In this document: positions 41,938 to 50,390 of the stretch, in pieces | Layout of the letters: each line of letters opens with the position of its first letter | Position numbering within the stretch: position 1 is the stretch's first letter | Assembly (NCBI RefSeq): GCF_041431415.1 | Contig: NZ_CP107845.1 | Location: 620,001 to 684,000 of the forward strand | Reading direction: 5' to 3' | From: Streptomyces sp. NBC_00513 | GTDB taxonomy: Bacteria; Actinomycetota; Actinomycetes; Streptomycetales; Streptomycetaceae | Length of the DNA stretch: 64,000 nucleotides | Program-made: the position numbers and the translations under genes | The notes under the pieces: generated by a model | The model's database searches: none | Told to the model about the DNA's origin: nothing | What the model saw: only the letters and a program-made list of their open reading frames with translations

Positions 41938-43824
41938 ATGTCCGAGCAGCAGGTCGAGACAGAGAAAGCCGCCGCGCCACCGGCCCCTCCGGAGTTCACG
42001 TACACCTGGGGCCGGCACAACGAGACCATGGAGGCGCTGTCGCTCGGGCAGATGGCCCGCCGCGTTCCCTCCGCCCTCCGGCAGACCGCACGGCTCGCCC
42101 TCGCCGTGAACCGCGCCGCCTTCCACGTGTTGATCGCCGCCCAGATCCTCGGCGGGATCTGTACGGCGGCCGCCCTTGCGGCGGTGTCCCGCGCGATGGT
42201 GCCCCTCCTGGCCGGGGACGGCGTCCGGGAACGGATCGCGGACGCGCTCTGGCCGCTGGTCATCGCCGCGGCGATGACCGCGCTCGGCGCGCTGGCCTCC
42301 CTCGCCTCCGGCAGCGCGGCGCGGCGCCTCAATCCCGGTATGGCGACCCTCGCCGACCTCGCCATGGTCGACGCCCACATGGACGTCGAGCTCGCCGCGT
42401 ACGACGCTCCCGACTTCACCGAGCGGTCGGAGGCCGCCGAGACCGGCTCCGCCCGCTCCGCCATGCTCCTGCAGGACGCCCTCGGGTTCACCGGCGGCCT
42501 GATCGACATGATCGCCGTGGCGTCCGTGCTCGCCGTGGTCCACCCCGTCCTGCTGCCGCTGCTCCTGCTGTCGGTGGTGCCCCGCGGGCTCGGATCGGTG
42601 TACGCCGCACGGCTCGACTACCGCCTCCACAACCAGACGATCGCCTCGCGCAACATCAAGCACATGATGCGCTGGCACCTGACCACGCCGAAGCTCGCCG
42701 ACGAGCTGCGCGGCAACAGCATGCGGCCGTACGCCCACCACTGGTACGCGGCCGTCTGTGAGCGGATCGACTCCAGGATGGTCGCCTCCGCGCCCCGCTA
42801 CCTCCTGGTTCACCTGATCGCCGCCACCGCCTCCGGTCTCTTCGTCGTGGCGACCTACGGTGCGCTGGCCGGGCTCGTCGTCGGCGGGTACATGGCCCTC
42901 GCGGCGGCCGGCACGGCGATCGTCGCGATGCGGACGTCCACCGCGGCCCTCTCACAGCTCGTCGTCTACGGGGCCGCCATGTTCCAGCACGCGCTCTACC
43001 TCGGTGATTACACCGCCTTCGTCGAGGAGGCCGCCGAGAAGTCCGGCCCGCGCGGGCCGCAGGTGATGGAGGCCGCTCCGGAGAAGATCCGGCTGGAGGA
43101 GGCCGGCTACACCTACCCCGGCAAGGACAGCCCGGCGCTCGGGCCGATCTCCCTCACCCTCTCGCGGGGCGAGGTCGTCGCGGTGATCGGGGAGAACGGC
43201 GCGGGCAAGTCCACCCTGATCCGTCTGCTGACCTCACTGACGGCACCGACCTGCGGCACCGTGGCCTGGGACGGCGTCCCGACCTCCGATGCCGACCAGC
43301 GCAGCGCCTGGCGACACGTCGGCCTCGTCACCCAGTCGTACGGGTACTGGCCGTTCTCCGCTCGGGAGAACATCACGCTCGGCCGGCCCGATCCGCGCGG
43401 CGAACAGGCCGTCTGGGAGGCCCTGGACGCCGTGGGCATGCGGACGGCCGTCGAGGAGTTCCCGAACGGCCTGGACACTCTTCTGGCCCGCTCGTTCTGG
43501 GGCGGGCACGAGCCCTCCGGCGGTCAGTGGCAACGCCTGGCGTGTGGGCGCGCGTTCCACAGGAAGCCGGGCTTGCTGGTCATGGACGAGCCGACGAGCG
43601 CGATGGATCCGCGGGGGGAGCACATGGTGTTCTCGGGCCTGCGGGAAATGAAGCAGGACCGGATCACGGTGATCGTCACGCACCGGTTGGAGAACTGCCG
43701 TCTGGCCGACCGCATCGTCGTCCTGGACGGCGGCCGGATCGTGGAGCAGGGTTCCTTCGACGAGCTCGCGAACCTGGACGGGGGCCGGTTCCACGAGTTG
43801 TACGCACTCTCCCTGGACCGCTGA
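41938..43824 (+). CDS. ABC exporter, fused permease and ATPase
   Basis: 628 residues. Six membrane helices (~60-340) in a type IV exporter fold, then the ATPase: Walker A GENGAGKST (~418-426), signature PSGGQWQRLACGRA (~524; the usual LSGGQ is PSGGQ), Walker B LLVMDEPTSAMD (~547), switch His VIVTHRL. Half-size, so a homodimer. No peptidase C39 domain. Related exporters sit in lanthipeptide or lasso clusters, but no precursor or modifying enzyme is here. GAAGGGG precedes the ATG at 41938. Substrate unknown. Confidence 0.94.
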   Translation: MSEQQVETEKAAAPPAPPEFTYTWGRHNETMEALSLGQMARRVPSALRQTARLALAVNRAAFHVLIAAQILGGICTAAALAAVSRAMVPLLAGDGVRERIADALWPLVIAAAMTALGALASLASGSAARRLNPGMATLADLAMVDAHMDVELAAYDAPDFTERSEAAETGSARSAMLLQDALGFTGGLIDMIAVASVLAVVHPVLLPLLLLSVVPRGLGSVYAARLDYRLHNQTIASRNIKHMMRWHLTTPKLADELRGNSMRPYAHHWYAAVCERIDSRMVASAPRYLLVHLIAATASGLFVVATYGALAGLVVGGYMALAAAGTAIVAMRTSTAALSQLVVYGAAMFQHALYLGDYTAFVEEAAEKSGPRGPQVMEAAPEKIRLEEAGYTYPGKDSPALGPISLTLSRGEVVAVIGENGAGKSTLIRLLTSLTAPTCGTVAWDGVPTSDADQRSAWRHVGLVTQSYGYWPFSARENITLGRPDPRGEQAVWEALDAVGMRTAVEEFPNGLDTLLARSFWGGHEPSGGQWQRLACGRAFHRKPGLLVMDEPTSAMDPRGEHMVFSGLREMKQDRITVIVTHRLENCRLADRIVVLDGGRIVEQGSFDELANLDGGRFHELYALSLDR

Positions 43825-43941
43825 CATCGTGAGGTGTCGCTCCGGGGTCCGCGGAGCGGGAGCCTGACGCCGCCCGTGTTCCGAGCCGCCACGACGGCGG
43901 ACGGAGCACGGGCGGTGCCCCCTCACCACATGCCCAACCGA

Positions 43942-44322
43942 TCAGGGGCGACCGGTGTCCGCGACCGCGCCGGCCCGGCTGGGCTCCGGGGCCGACTGCC
44001 GCAGTTCGGCGAGGAGTTCGCTCTGCCCCACCAGCAGCTCGGTCAGGATGCGGCGAGCCGCGCGAAGGAGGTCGGCGACGTCACCGCCGGCCAGGGCGTA
44101 GCTGACGGTCGAGCCGTCGCGGATGGAGACGACGATGCCCGAGCGGCGCAGGACGCCCAGTTGTTGGGAGAGGTTGGAGGCCTCTATGTCGATCTCGGCC
44201 AGGAGCTCGCGTACGGGCATCGGTCCGCTCTGCAGGAGTTCGAGAACGCGGATACGGACGGGGTGCCCGAGCATCCGGAAGAACTCGGCCTTCGCCTGGT
44301 ACAGAGGGACCTGAATTCCCAC
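43942..44322 (-). CDS. ArsR-family repressor
   Basis: 126 residues. Winged helix: AEFFRMLGHPVRIRVLELLQSGPMPVRELLAEIDIEASNLSQQLGVLRRSGIVVSIRDGSTVSYALAG. No CxC or CxxC metal site is present; the sequence is like ArsR members that sit beside sulfate/anion transporters. AGGAG lies 5 bases before the GTG at 44322. A perfect 24-base palindrome lies 114 bases upstream and should be its own operator. Confidence 0.93.
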   Translation of the reverse strand: MGIQVPLYQAKAEFFRMLGHPVRIRVLELLQSGPMPVRELLAEIDIEASNLSQQLGVLRRSGIVVSIRDGSTVSYALAGGDVADLLRAARRILTELLVGQSELLAELRQSAPEPSRAGAVADTGRP

Positions 44323-44435
44323 GAATGCTCCTGCTGTCGAGGGGACATGGGGCGGCCGGCGGAACGGCCCCGCCGGTCTCCAGCCTTCCGCCCGGCGGGC
44401 CCACGCGCGCCACGTATGAACGGTTTCGGATGTGC

Positions 44436-44459
44436 CGAGTTGAAGATTTCTTCAACTCG
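44436..44459. promoter_or_regulatory. ArsR operator: perfect 24-base palindrome
   Basis: CGAGTTGAAGA, two central Ts, TCTTCAACTCG. The 11-2-11 geometry and TTGAAGA/TCTTCAA core resemble the 12-2-12 sites of ArsR/SmtB repressors. It lies between the roadblock gene's stop (44491) and the arsR start (44322). Confidence 0.8.
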
Positions 44460-44490
44460 TGGGCATGCGTGGGCCCTTGAACACCGCTGT

Positions 44491-44865
44491 TTAGAGCTCC
44501 AGCGCTTCCTCGATGCGCTTGAGCTGGTGGCGGGCCATGGCCAGGTTGGAGTTGCGCTTGTCGAGGACCACGTACAGGAACAGACCGTTGGTCCCGCGGC
44601 CCTTCAGCAGCCGGATCAGGTGGTACTGGCTGCCGAGGGTGATGAGCAGGTCCTCGATGTCGTCCTGTAAACCCAGCATCTCCATGGTGCGGTTCTTCGC
44701 ACGGATGACGTCCGTGTTCCCGGCGGCGGCGACCAGCAGGTCAAGGTCCTTGCCACCGCCCAGGGTTCCCAGGGCCATACCGCTGGTGTAGTCGACCAGC
44801 GCGACACCCAGCGCGCCCTCGATCGAGGTCATCGTCTCCTTCAAGGAGACTTCCACATTCGCCAT
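44491..44865 (-). CDS. Roadblock/LC7-domain protein, TTA-containing
   Basis: 124 residues. Single roadblock/longin-like domain: SIEGALGVALVDYTSGMALGTLGGGKDLDLLVAAAGNTDVIRAK and LIRLLKGRGTNGLFLYVVLDKRNSNLAMARHQLKRIEE. In Streptomyces these act with GTPases in conservon-like signalling, but no kinase, DUF742 or GTPase gene is adjacent, so this is an orphan. Leu66 is TTA (44668-44670 on the plus strand reads TAA), so translation should need the bldA tRNA. ATG at 44865 with GGGAG upstream. Confidence 0.92.
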   Translation of the reverse strand: MANVEVSLKETMTSIEGALGVALVDYTSGMALGTLGGGKDLDLLVAAAGNTDVIRAKNRTMEMLGLQDDIEDLLITLGSQYHLIRLLKGRGTNGLFLYVVLDKRNSNLAMARHQLKRIEEALEL

Positions 44866-45034
44866 CGTCGCCCACTCCCTCACTGCTCTTCGCCGATGCG
44901 TCGACGCCCGGCACCCGCGTGGTCGCCCACCGCGGGACCGGGCCGTTTGCGCTCACCACGCTAGTGATCGTTCGCGGCGACGGGAGCGGAACGGAGCGTT
45001 TGGCGCGATTTCCCCCTTCGCCCCGGTCCGGGGT

Positions 45035-45754
45035 TCAGCGCAGACCGATGGTGAACGAGGCGCGGTAGCCGGCCCCGTCGGCGATCGGGCCGAGCGTCAG
45101 GAGCTTCCCCTTGGCCGCGAAACGGTCGTCACGGGTGTTGGGGTGGGCCGGGGCCTTCCGGCGGGAGTACGGGTCACGGCGGTACACCTGTCGCAACAGG
45201 TCCTCGGGCAGGAAGAGTTGGGTGGCGGCTTCCGTGTGCGCGTCGGGGTGCACCTTGACGTGGACGTGCGGGGCGATGTGCGCGTACCAGCCGGGCACGA
45301 TCGTCCGGAAGGACACCTTGCCGGAGCCGTCCGTGCGTTGGGTGCCGCGCAGGAACGTGGCACCGTCTGCCGAGTACTTCCCGAGGGCGTCCGCCTGCCA
45401 GACGTCCACGGCGATGCCGGCCAGGGGCCTGCACCCCCGCACGGTCCGCACCACGGTCAGGTCCAGGTGCAACGGCACGCCGCCGCGGTCCTCCACGATG
45501 TCCGAGCGGACCTGCGCATCGGCCACGTAGTAGGGGCCTTCGCCGGACTCCGGCGACAGGACGCAGGCGGGAACGGCCGTGGGCGCGGTCGCCGTGCCCG
45601 CGGAGGAGGTGACCGGTACGGCCGCGACCCGATCGGGCGACCCGGACTTCGGCGTGCTGCCCGCACAGCCCGACGCGAGGGCCGCGACGCCGGCCGAACC
45701 GGCGGCCAGCAGGACCGCGCGACGGCTCGTCGAGGAGGGATCGGAATCGGCCAT
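45035..45754 (-). CDS. Secreted intradiol ring-cleavage dioxygenase-like protein
   Basis: 239 residues. The N-terminus SRRAVLLAAGSAGVAALASGC combines a Tat-like twin-Arg and a lipobox Cys (residue 30), so it is probably an exported lipoprotein. The remainder resembles protocatechuate/catechol 1,2-type dioxygenases: GEGPYYVAD (iron Tyr), GIAVDVWQADALGKYS, RTIVPGWYAHIAPHVHVKV (Tyr and two His ligands). Exported intradiol enzymes are known in Streptomyces, where they may act on lignin-derived catechols. ATG at 45754. Confidence 0.92.
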   Translation of the reverse strand: MADSDPSSTSRRAVLLAAGSAGVAALASGCAGSTPKSGSPDRVAAVPVTSSAGTATAPTAVPACVLSPESGEGPYYVADAQVRSDIVEDRGGVPLHLDLTVVRTVRGCRPLAGIAVDVWQADALGKYSADGATFLRGTQRTDGSGKVSFRTIVPGWYAHIAPHVHVKVHPDAHTEAATQLFLPEDLLRQVYRRDPYSRRKAPAHPNTRDDRFAAKGKLLTLGPIADGAGYRASFTIGLR

Positions 45755-45958
45755 GGGGCACCCCCGGGAAGGCTCGTGGACGGCTCCACCCTGCCCCACC
45801 CCCGGACTCGACGCCGCCCGCCTCACTCGAAGAGCCACCCGTACGCTCCGCCGGCCCGTGCGGCACTCCACCGTGCGGGTGACATCCCTACGGCCGACCC
45901 CGGTGCCGGGGACCGGCGGGTGCGGTGCTCGCGCCGGGGTGTGTCCGCTCGGAATCGA

Positions 45959-47653
45959 TCACGCGGTGTACCTGCCCCGGGTGTGGCCGTTCACCGCGCT
46001 CAGATGGGTGGTCCGGGGTGCGGTGATCGCGACGACGGCCATGTCGTCATGGGCGCGGTCGCGCAGCCACTGGGAGGCGAGCATCTGGACGCGTTCGACG
46101 ACGGCTTCGGCGGACATGCCGGCGCATTCCGACAGGGCTCGCTTCAACCGCTCGTCACCGAACAGTTCGTCGCCCAGCGGCCCTCCGCGGGCTTCGGTGA
46201 ATCCGTCGGTGTAGAGGAGGCAGGTCTCCCCCGGATTCAGAATCACCTCTACGGTGTGTGCCTCGATGGTGTCGAGGGCTCCGATCAGCGTGCCGTGGGT
46301 GGGAACCTCCTCGACGGCGCCGTCCGTACGGACCACCAGGGGGCTGGGGTGGCCGGCGGAGGTGAGTCGCAGGCGCACCTGGCTCTCGGTCCGCTGGACC
46401 GAGGCCATCACCATGGTCGCGAAGCGGGTGTGGTGGGAGGTGAGGAGAGCGGCGTTGAGGAGTTGGAGCATCCGCTCGTGGTCCGCGGCCATCGGTGTCA
46501 ACGCCTGTAGCGTGTTGCGGATCTTGCCCGTCAGGATGGCCGCGTCGAGGCCTTTGCCGCACACGTCGCCGAGGACCACCAGTGAGGCTTCGGCCTCGGT
46601 GCTGCCGGGGTGGATGTCGTAGAAGTCGCCTCCCACGCGTTCACTGGCGCCGGCGGGCCGGTAGCCGCCGGCGAACTCCACCCCGTGGAGGTGCCGCAGC
46701 CGGGGAGGCAGCAGGTCGCGCATGAGGGTCTGGGTTATGGCGCTCTGCTCGCTGTAGAGCCGGGAGGCGGACAGGGCCGCGCCGGCTCGGGCGGCGAACA
46801 GTCGGGCGAACACCTCTTCGTTCTCGCTGAACTCGGCGCGGTCCGTGCCGCGGAGCAGGACCATGGCTCCGGCGGGCACGCCGTGGCCGGGCAGGGGGGT
46901 GACGACGACCGACCGGATCGGGCCGGTGAACCCGGGCGGGAGGATCCAGCCGGGCAGGGTCGCGGGGTCGATCCAGCGCGAGGGTACCGGCGGGAAGCCT
47001 TGCAGGGCCTCGCTGAGCCCCGGGACCTGCGTGGGATCCGCCGCGACCAGGGTGCGGGTGACGTCCTGGCCGGAGATGGCGTGGGCCACGGGCAGTCTGC
47101 GTCCGGACCTCGGAGTGACCACGATCGCCACGTCCGCGAGGTACTGGGCGGCCAACTGCGCCGTGGCGTCCATGCACCTGTCGGAGTTGAGCGAGGCCGG
47201 CAGGATGTTGGACGCCTCCGCGAGGAACCGGGTGCGTTCCCGCTCCGTGGCGAGCGCCTCTTCGGCCAGTCGCCGGTCCGTGTCGTCGACGAGCCACCAC
47301 ACCACGAGTTCGTCGTGGCCCCGGGTCGCGTGGGCTTCGTAGGTCTGCGCCGAGATCCGCCCCGATACGGAAGGGAGGACCCTTTCGTCCAGGGAGGCGT
47401 CCGGGGAGGCTCCGGTCGGCAGTCGGGTGTGGGCGATCACCTCCTCGTGGCCCCTGGCCAGCCAGGCGGGGACCACGTCCGGCATGCGCGCCCCGGGCAG
47501 CGCGCCCTCCAACAGGAGGGTCGCCGCCGGGTTCGCCTCCACGACGGTACCGGCCTCGTCGGCCACGATGACGGGATAGGGGGCCAGGGCCCAGAGGTCG
47601 GTTGGGGGGCGCCGTTGGGTCCTCGTGACGGAGATTCCCTCGGTAGAGGCCAT
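45959..47653 (-). CDS. PAS-GAF-SpoIIE-type protein phosphatase
   Basis: 564 residues. PAS (~15-125; LAPYPVIVADEAGTVVEANPAAT), GAF (~150-320) and a PPM/SpoIIE-type phosphatase (~330-550): ERVGGDFYDI, VVLGDVCGKGLDAAILTG, LTSAGHPSPLVVR, LLYTDGFTEARG and HDDMAVVAI supply the metal-binding Asp/Gly set. It should dephosphorylate an anti-sigma antagonist such as the STAS protein encoded divergently. The start is the ATG at 47653, with a weak ribosome site. A 22-base palindrome lies ~55 bases upstream. Confidence 0.94.
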   Translation of the reverse strand: MASTEGISVTRTQRRPPTDLWALAPYPVIVADEAGTVVEANPAATLLLEGALPGARMPDVVPAWLARGHEEVIAHTRLPTGASPDASLDERVLPSVSGRISAQTYEAHATRGHDELVVWWLVDDTDRRLAEEALATERERTRFLAEASNILPASLNSDRCMDATAQLAAQYLADVAIVVTPRSGRRLPVAHAISGQDVTRTLVAADPTQVPGLSEALQGFPPVPSRWIDPATLPGWILPPGFTGPIRSVVVTPLPGHGVPAGAMVLLRGTDRAEFSENEEVFARLFAARAGAALSASRLYSEQSAITQTLMRDLLPPRLRHLHGVEFAGGYRPAGASERVGGDFYDIHPGSTEAEASLVVLGDVCGKGLDAAILTGKIRNTLQALTPMAADHERMLQLLNAALLTSHHTRFATMVMASVQRTESQVRLRLTSAGHPSPLVVRTDGAVEEVPTHGTLIGALDTIEAHTVEVILNPGETCLLYTDGFTEARGGPLGDELFGDERLKRALSECAGMSAEAVVERVQMLASQWLRDRAHDDMAVVAITAPRTTHLSAVNGHTRGRYTA

Positions 47654-47704
47654 GAAGGGGGGCCCGCCTGCGGCGAACCTCACCACCTTCCCGCTCGACG
47701 AAAA

Positions 47705-47726
47705 ATGCTTGCCTTGAGGCAAGCAT
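47705..47726. promoter_or_regulatory. Palindrome ATGCTTGCC-TTGA-GGCAAGCAT
   Basis: Perfect 9-bp arms around a 4-base centre, between the divergent phosphatase and STAS genes. A CTTGCC/GGCAAG core resembles MarR-family operators. No MarR gene is in the window, so the binder would be encoded elsewhere. Confidence 0.6.
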
Positions 47727-47897
47727 CCCGCAGCCGCGCGTCCCGCAGCAACCCACGCCCGGACGTCCCCCGTTCGGGGGATCGCCTCCGCCCATCCGCT
47801 CGCGGATCCGTTCGAATGCCTGACGGGGACAGCGCGGGCGCACTCGTCAAACGGGTCCCGGGTGTAGGAACATGCCGGGGTGACAGGAGACGAAACG

Positions 47898-48227
47898 GTG
47901 GTCACCATGACCACGCACGAAGGCGTTCCCGTCGTCCGCCTCCACGGCGATCTCGACGAGGAGAACGTGCACGACCTCGACAGGCTCCTCGCCGCGGCGG
48001 CGGCCGAGGGATCGACGCGCACGGTGGTGGATCTGTCCCGCGCGCATTTCGTCGACTCCTCCGTTCTGCACGCCTTGCTCGACGCCCACGCGGCCCACGA
48101 GAGGGCGGGAGCGGTGCTCGTCCTGGCCGGCCCTCTGCACGTGCCGGTCCGCCGCCTGTTCGAAGTCACCGGAACGGCACCGGCTTTCCGTATGGCCGAC
48201 AGCCTGGAGGCGGCGATCACGTGGTGA
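47898..48227 (+). CDS. STAS-domain anti-sigma factor antagonist
   Basis: 109 residues. PVVRLHGDLDEENVHDLDRLL and VVDLSRAHFVDSSVLHALLDAH are the STAS fold with the phosphorylatable Ser in DSS. It should bind the HATPase protein encoded next and be dephosphorylated by the adjacent phosphatase. GTG at 47898 follows AGGAGA at 7 bases; the earlier in-frame GTG at 47880 would put that site inside the gene. Confidence 0.92.
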   Translation: MVTMTTHEGVPVVRLHGDLDEENVHDLDRLLAAAAAEGSTRTVVDLSRAHFVDSSVLHALLDAHAAHERAGAVLVLAGPLHVPVRRLFEVTGTAPAFRMADSLEAAITW

Positions 48228-48243
48228 ACACCACGTGATCGCC
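48212..48243. promoter_or_regulatory. 32-base palindrome spanning the STAS stop codon
   Basis: Perfect 15-bp arms (48212-48226, 48229-48243) around AA; the TGA stop sits in the centre. Either a terminator hairpin that forms across the stop codon, or an operator of the following HATPase gene (start 48304). Very short centre favours a protein-binding site. Confidence 0.55.
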
Positions 48244-48303
48244 GATTGTCCGAACACGCGTATCGAGACATGAGACGCGAGCCGATGGGCAGATGATGAC
48301 GGT

Positions 48304-48777
48304 ATGAACCCGCCCACGACAGCCGAAGGACCCCACGGCTCCACGCCCCGCGGGGAAGACGGTCACGTGGCCACCACCGGCCTCGCACCCCCCATTTCCG
48401 CGTCCGGCACCGCGCCCCCGGTCCCCGCCACCGCCGCGGCGGCCCGCGCCGTCGTCCGGGACCTGCTGGGGTACGCGGGAATCAGCCTGGACAGTGTCAC
48501 GGCCGCGGACGCGATCCTGGTGGCCTCCGAACTCGTCACCAACGCGATCCGCCACGGCGGCGGCCTCACCGCCTTCCGCACCGAGCTCATCGATCACGGA
48601 CTGCGGCTCGCAGTCGGCGACATGAGCCCCCACCCGCCCGCCACCCGGCTCCGGACCGGCGAACCGGGTCAGGCCGGCGGGTACGGATGGCCACTCGTCC
48701 AACGCCTGTCCGAGCAGGTCGACGTCCACACCCACACACACGGCAAGACGATCACCGCGGTGCTGCGCCTCGTCTGA
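48304..48777 (+). CDS. HATPase/anti-sigma regulatory kinase
   Basis: 157 residues, the last ~120 of which are a GHKL ATPase of RsbW/SpoIIAB type: ILVASELVTNAIRHGG (N box), LRLAVGDMSPHPP, GGYGWPLVQRLSEQVDV. It probably phosphorylates the STAS antagonist or binds a sigma factor. The first ~35 residues are Pro/Thr-rich; GTG at 48367 could be a shorter start. Follows the STAS gene with a palindrome between. Confidence 0.92.
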   Translation: MNPPTTAEGPHGSTPRGEDGHVATTGLAPPISASGTAPPVPATAAAARAVVRDLLGYAGISLDSVTAADAILVASELVTNAIRHGGGLTAFRTELIDHGLRLAVGDMSPHPPATRLRTGEPGQAGGYGWPLVQRLSEQVDVHTHTHGKTITAVLRLV

Positions 48778-48852
48778 GGCCATCCGCCGAGATCCCCTCA
48801 CGGCGACGATCGCCCTCGTCGTGCTGTCAGCCCCGCGTGCCACACTGCGGCC

Positions 48853-49650
48853 ATGTCGCTCGCTGATCTCACCCACCTCGCGTGGCGGTCCTTCGACCTG
48901 CCCACCGCTCGCCGCGTGGCCCGGCAAGCCGCCACCCTGGTGGACGGCCGGGTGACCCTCGTCGAGACCACGGTGCACCTCGGCGCCCCGCACCATCGGG
49001 TCCGGATCGATCGGAACGGGCAGGAGTTCGCCCTCATACCCGGCGGATCGGTGTCCCTGGGCTTCGACCTCGACAACTGGCGGCCGACACCGGCTCAGGC
49101 CGCCGACTACGCCGAGAGCCTGGAACAGGGCTACGGTCACGGCGCCGATCTGCGGAGCCACCTCGCGCGGGTGCTCAGCCCTCTCCGGACGGTGCGGGTG
49201 GCCACGTTGCTCATGGCCGTGGAGGACGAGGAACTCACGGAGCCGCCGGCCGACATGGCGGCCGTGCTCGCGGGGCGCGGCCTGCGGGTCCCGAGCCCCG
49301 ACGAGTGGGAACACGCCTGTGGCGCGGGGGCCGACACGCTCTTCCGATGGGGGAACGAGGCACCTCTCGACCGCATCCCCTACGGGGACGACACCGGCCC
49401 GCAGAGCCAACCGAACGCCTTCGGGCTGCGCATCGCGTATGACACCTACCGCACGGAGCTGACCAGCGACGTCACCTCGGTCCACGGCGGCGACGGGGGC
49501 GAGTCGGTGTGCGGTGGCTACGGACGCATGTTGACCTGGCTTCCCCTGGCCACGGCGAACCGGAACCCCTTCATGGCCGAGTTCGTACACGGGCCGGAGG
49601 GAGAGGACCTCTGCGAGGAGTTCTCGGTCCGGCCGGTCCTCGCGCTCTGA
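48853..49650 (+). CDS. FGE/sulfatase-modifying-factor-like protein
   Basis: 265 residues. The second half resembles the formylglycine-generating-enzyme fold: LRVPSPDEWEHACGAGADTLFRWGNEAPLDRIPYGDD, NAFGLRIAYDTYRTELTSDV and a final ANRNPFMAEF...FSVRPVLAL. The catalytic Cys pair and full calcium sites of true FGE are not evident, so a carbohydrate- or peptide-binding role is as likely. CACACT lies six bases before the ATG, a weak leaderless-type box. No sulfatase gene is nearby. Confidence 0.8.
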   Translation: MSLADLTHLAWRSFDLPTARRVARQAATLVDGRVTLVETTVHLGAPHHRVRIDRNGQEFALIPGGSVSLGFDLDNWRPTPAQAADYAESLEQGYGHGADLRSHLARVLSPLRTVRVATLLMAVEDEELTEPPADMAAVLAGRGLRVPSPDEWEHACGAGADTLFRWGNEAPLDRIPYGDDTGPQSQPNAFGLRIAYDTYRTELTSDVTSVHGGDGGESVCGGYGRMLTWLPLATANRNPFMAEFVHGPEGEDLCEEFSVRPVLAL

Positions 49651-49827
49651 CGCCTCCCGCGCGCCCGGGTGCTGCCCGCGCTCGGGCCGCGCCTCACTCG
49701 AAGTTCGTGCGCTCAGACGTTCCACCTCGCCGGGGACGAGGTCGTTGCGCTCTCCGTCCTTGAAGGGCTTGGTCTCGCCCTGCCGGAGCGACCCGAGGGC
49801 CGACACCGTTCACGCGAGCGCGCTCCG

Positions 49828-49873
49828 CGGTCGCGGTCCTGACCGGGACGAGTGCCCGTGAGGACCGCGACCG
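49828..49873. terminator. 13-bp hairpin between convergent genes
   Basis: Arms 49828-49840 and 49861-49873, loop 20. Between the FGE-like gene (plus) and the small gene at 49897 (minus). The surrounding 49651-49896 holds no gene. Confidence 0.65.
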
Positions 49874-49896
49874 GGCCGCCGGCGGTCGGTGGACGC

Positions 49897-50247
49897 TTAC
49901 GGGGCGGTGGCTGCCGCGGGGGCCTCGTCCAGTTCCCAGGCGTGGCGCTTGAACTCGCGCGCGAAGTCGGCGTGGTCCTCCCACTGGCGGGCGATGCCGC
50001 GCAGCACGTCCCAGTGGTGCTCGACCGCCTGGTCGATGACCCGGCGGACCGCCGGGTCCGCCGCGTCCCGCTGCCCGATGAGCGTCTTGGCCACGGACGC
50101 CTCCAGCGCCGCGTTGCGCAGCGCGCGCAGGGCGCGGGAGGTGTCGTCCATGGCGAAGCCGTTCTCGCTGCCCGTCTCCTCGGCGAAGAGCGGGGTGAGC
50201 CGCGCCTCGATGAATGCGGTGATCCGCTCGAAGTAACGTACGTCCAT
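49897..50247 (-). CDS. Conserved hypothetical protein, all-helical
   Basis: 116 residues, nearly all helix: MDVRYFERITAFIEARLTPLF, DDTSRALRALRNAALEASVAKTLIGQ, PAVRRVIDQAVEHHWDVLRGIARQWEDHADFAREFKRHAWEL. No family recognised. ATG at 50247 follows TGGAGC; an ATG at 50259 would add 4 residues. It lies ~140 bases after the large membrane protein's stop on the same strand and may be cotranscribed with it. Confidence 0.8.
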   Translation of the reverse strand: MDVRYFERITAFIEARLTPLFAEETGSENGFAMDDTSRALRALRNAALEASVAKTLIGQRDAADPAVRRVIDQAVEHHWDVLRGIARQWEDHADFAREFKRHAWELDEAPAAATAP

Positions 50248-50390
50248 CGGGGGCTCCATCTCGGTCGTCCTGGGGTGTCGTGTCGCTGGTGCGGGGCGAG
50301 CGGGAGGGCTCGCCCCGGCGATCACTATCCCGCAGCCCGGACCGTCCTTCTGACCTGGGGGTCTGCCAGGCGCCCGGCGGACGGCGGAGG

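Noticed and set aside
44323..44490. 44436-44459 palindrome as a terminator of the roadblock gene
   Set aside because: The 2-base centre cannot form an RNA loop without losing pairs and the arms are AT-rich; operator is the better reading.
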